A stretch of DNA of 27,436 nucleotides from Micractinium sp. NFX-FRZ (Eukaryota; Chlorophyta; Trebouxiophyceae; Chlorellales; Chlorellaceae), in the NCBI GenBank assembly GCA_029339195.1, contig JAPTJF010000625.1, forward strand, positions 1 to 27,436. The letters run 5' to 3'. How positions within the stretch are numbered: the stretch's first letter is position 1; each line of letters starts with the position of its first letter. The notes under the pieces are model-generated. The model searched no databases. It was not told the origin of the DNA and saw only the letters and a program-made list of their open reading frames with translations. Shown here piece by piece: positions 27,002-27,436 of this stretch. Position numbers and translations under genes: made by a program.

Positions 27002-27436
27002 ACCGCGCTCAGCACCAGCCTGTCCGCCACGCTCAACACCAAGTTTGACAGCCTGTCCGCCACGCTCGACACCAAGTTTGACAGCCTGTCCGCCAAGTGT
27101 GACAGCCTGCCATCACAGACATCGCCGCCATGCGCACAGACGTTGCCCGCCTGGAGGTAGGTGGGCCAAGCATGGGTGGTGGGGTTTCGTCCAGCACCCT
27201 CCCCACACACATCAATGGTTGTTGGCACAATGTGTGTTCCGCTCGTGTTTGAATTGAAGACAGCGTGAGAGGGCCCAGGAGGGCTGGAACACACTAAAAA
27301 GGAGGAAGAGAGGGGCGCACGCCCTGTGGCCGCGTGTTCCCGCAAACAATTGCAGGGGCCCGACCCCCTGCTCACCCCCGAAAGCCTCTCCGCTGTCCCC
27401 CCCGCTGAAGCTGCCCTCTTACTACAACAACGCATC
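26906..27436 (+). pseudogene. partial, frameshifted coiled-coil repeat protein, runs off the window
   Basis: From the ATG at 26906 the frame reads MKKLMAPITITIGAIKIFMD, then MAKETQLRDSITALST, then 11-residue units SLSATLNTKFD, SLSATLDTKFD and SLSAKCDSL, which would form a coiled coil. At about 27109 the sensible reading shifts by one base to AITDIAAMRTDVARLE, which ends at a donor GAG|GTAGGT (27156/27157). An exon at 27356 (TTGCAG|GGGCCC) continues in phase as GPDPLLTPESLSAV and is open to the window end. The single-base shift argues for a broken copy or a sequence error. The first codons lie inside the inverted repeat, so the true 5' end is uncertain. No family recognised. Confidence 0.4.
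27017..27106 (+). repeat. 33-bp coding tandem repeat (11-residue units)
   Basis: Units 27017-27049 and 27050-27082 differ by a single base (Asn versus Asp codon). A third, diverged and partial unit starts at 27083. The repeat keeps frame and heptad-like hydrophobic spacing. Confidence 0.85.

Noticed and set aside
1..27436. tRNA, rRNA or organelle origin for the window
   Set aside because: No cloverleaf or rRNA blocks were seen by eye, and the intron-rich GC-rich genes with targeting presequences indicate nuclear DNA. A tRNAscan run was not possible here.

Overview
The window reads as nuclear DNA of a green alga, most likely a Chlorella-clade trebouxiophyte. It is GC-rich, its genes are cut into many short exons by GT-AG introns (with some GC-AG), TGTAA motifs sit where 3' ends are expected, and it encodes the algal-type mitochondrial glycolate dehydrogenase rather than the plant peroxisomal glycolate oxidase. 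All gene models below were assembled by eye from splice signals, reading-frame phase and protein family knowledge. In every model the exon phases close exactly, which is strong internal support.

Layout: (1) 1-about 240, possible last exon(s) of a neighbouring plus-strand gene. (2) 12344-1006, minus strand, 28-exon glycolate dehydrogenase (GYD1 type, 1111 aa). (3) 12345-12577, a 233-bp divergent promoter. (4) 12578-16434, plus strand, 9-exon serine(alanine):glyoxylate aminotransferase (446 aa). (5) 16435-18911, convergent 3' UTRs and intergenic DNA with a possible small minus-strand gene. (6) 21486-18912, minus strand, 6-exon protein with two LOV photosensor domains and no kinase (399 aa). (7) 21487-21763, a second divergent promoter (277 bp). 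(8) 21764-25726, plus strand, 9-exon NADH-type hydroxypyruvate reductase (405 aa). (9) 26220-27436, gene-like fragments with a 34-bp tandem duplication, a long inverted repeat and an 11-residue repeat, apparently frameshifted and running off the window.

The three enzymes form one continuous stretch of the photorespiratory pathway: glycolate to glyoxylate, glyoxylate plus serine to glycine plus hydroxypyruvate, hydroxypyruvate to glycerate. All three have arginine/alanine/serine-rich N-termini typical of mitochondrial import and none ends in a peroxisomal PTS1. They sit in two head-to-head pairs, and a LOV blue-light receptor gene shares the hydroxypyruvate reductase promoter. This looks like a eukaryotic photorespiration gene cluster with a built-in light sensor.

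The second unusual feature is in the introns. In all four genes, and on both strands, introns carry decayed copies ('echoes') of the edge of the neighbouring exon together with its splice site. They often form tandem series with a period of about 75-115 bp. I found more than 25 echo copies by eye. They suggest that introns here grow by tandem duplication across exon-intron junctions, leaving decoy splice sites behind.
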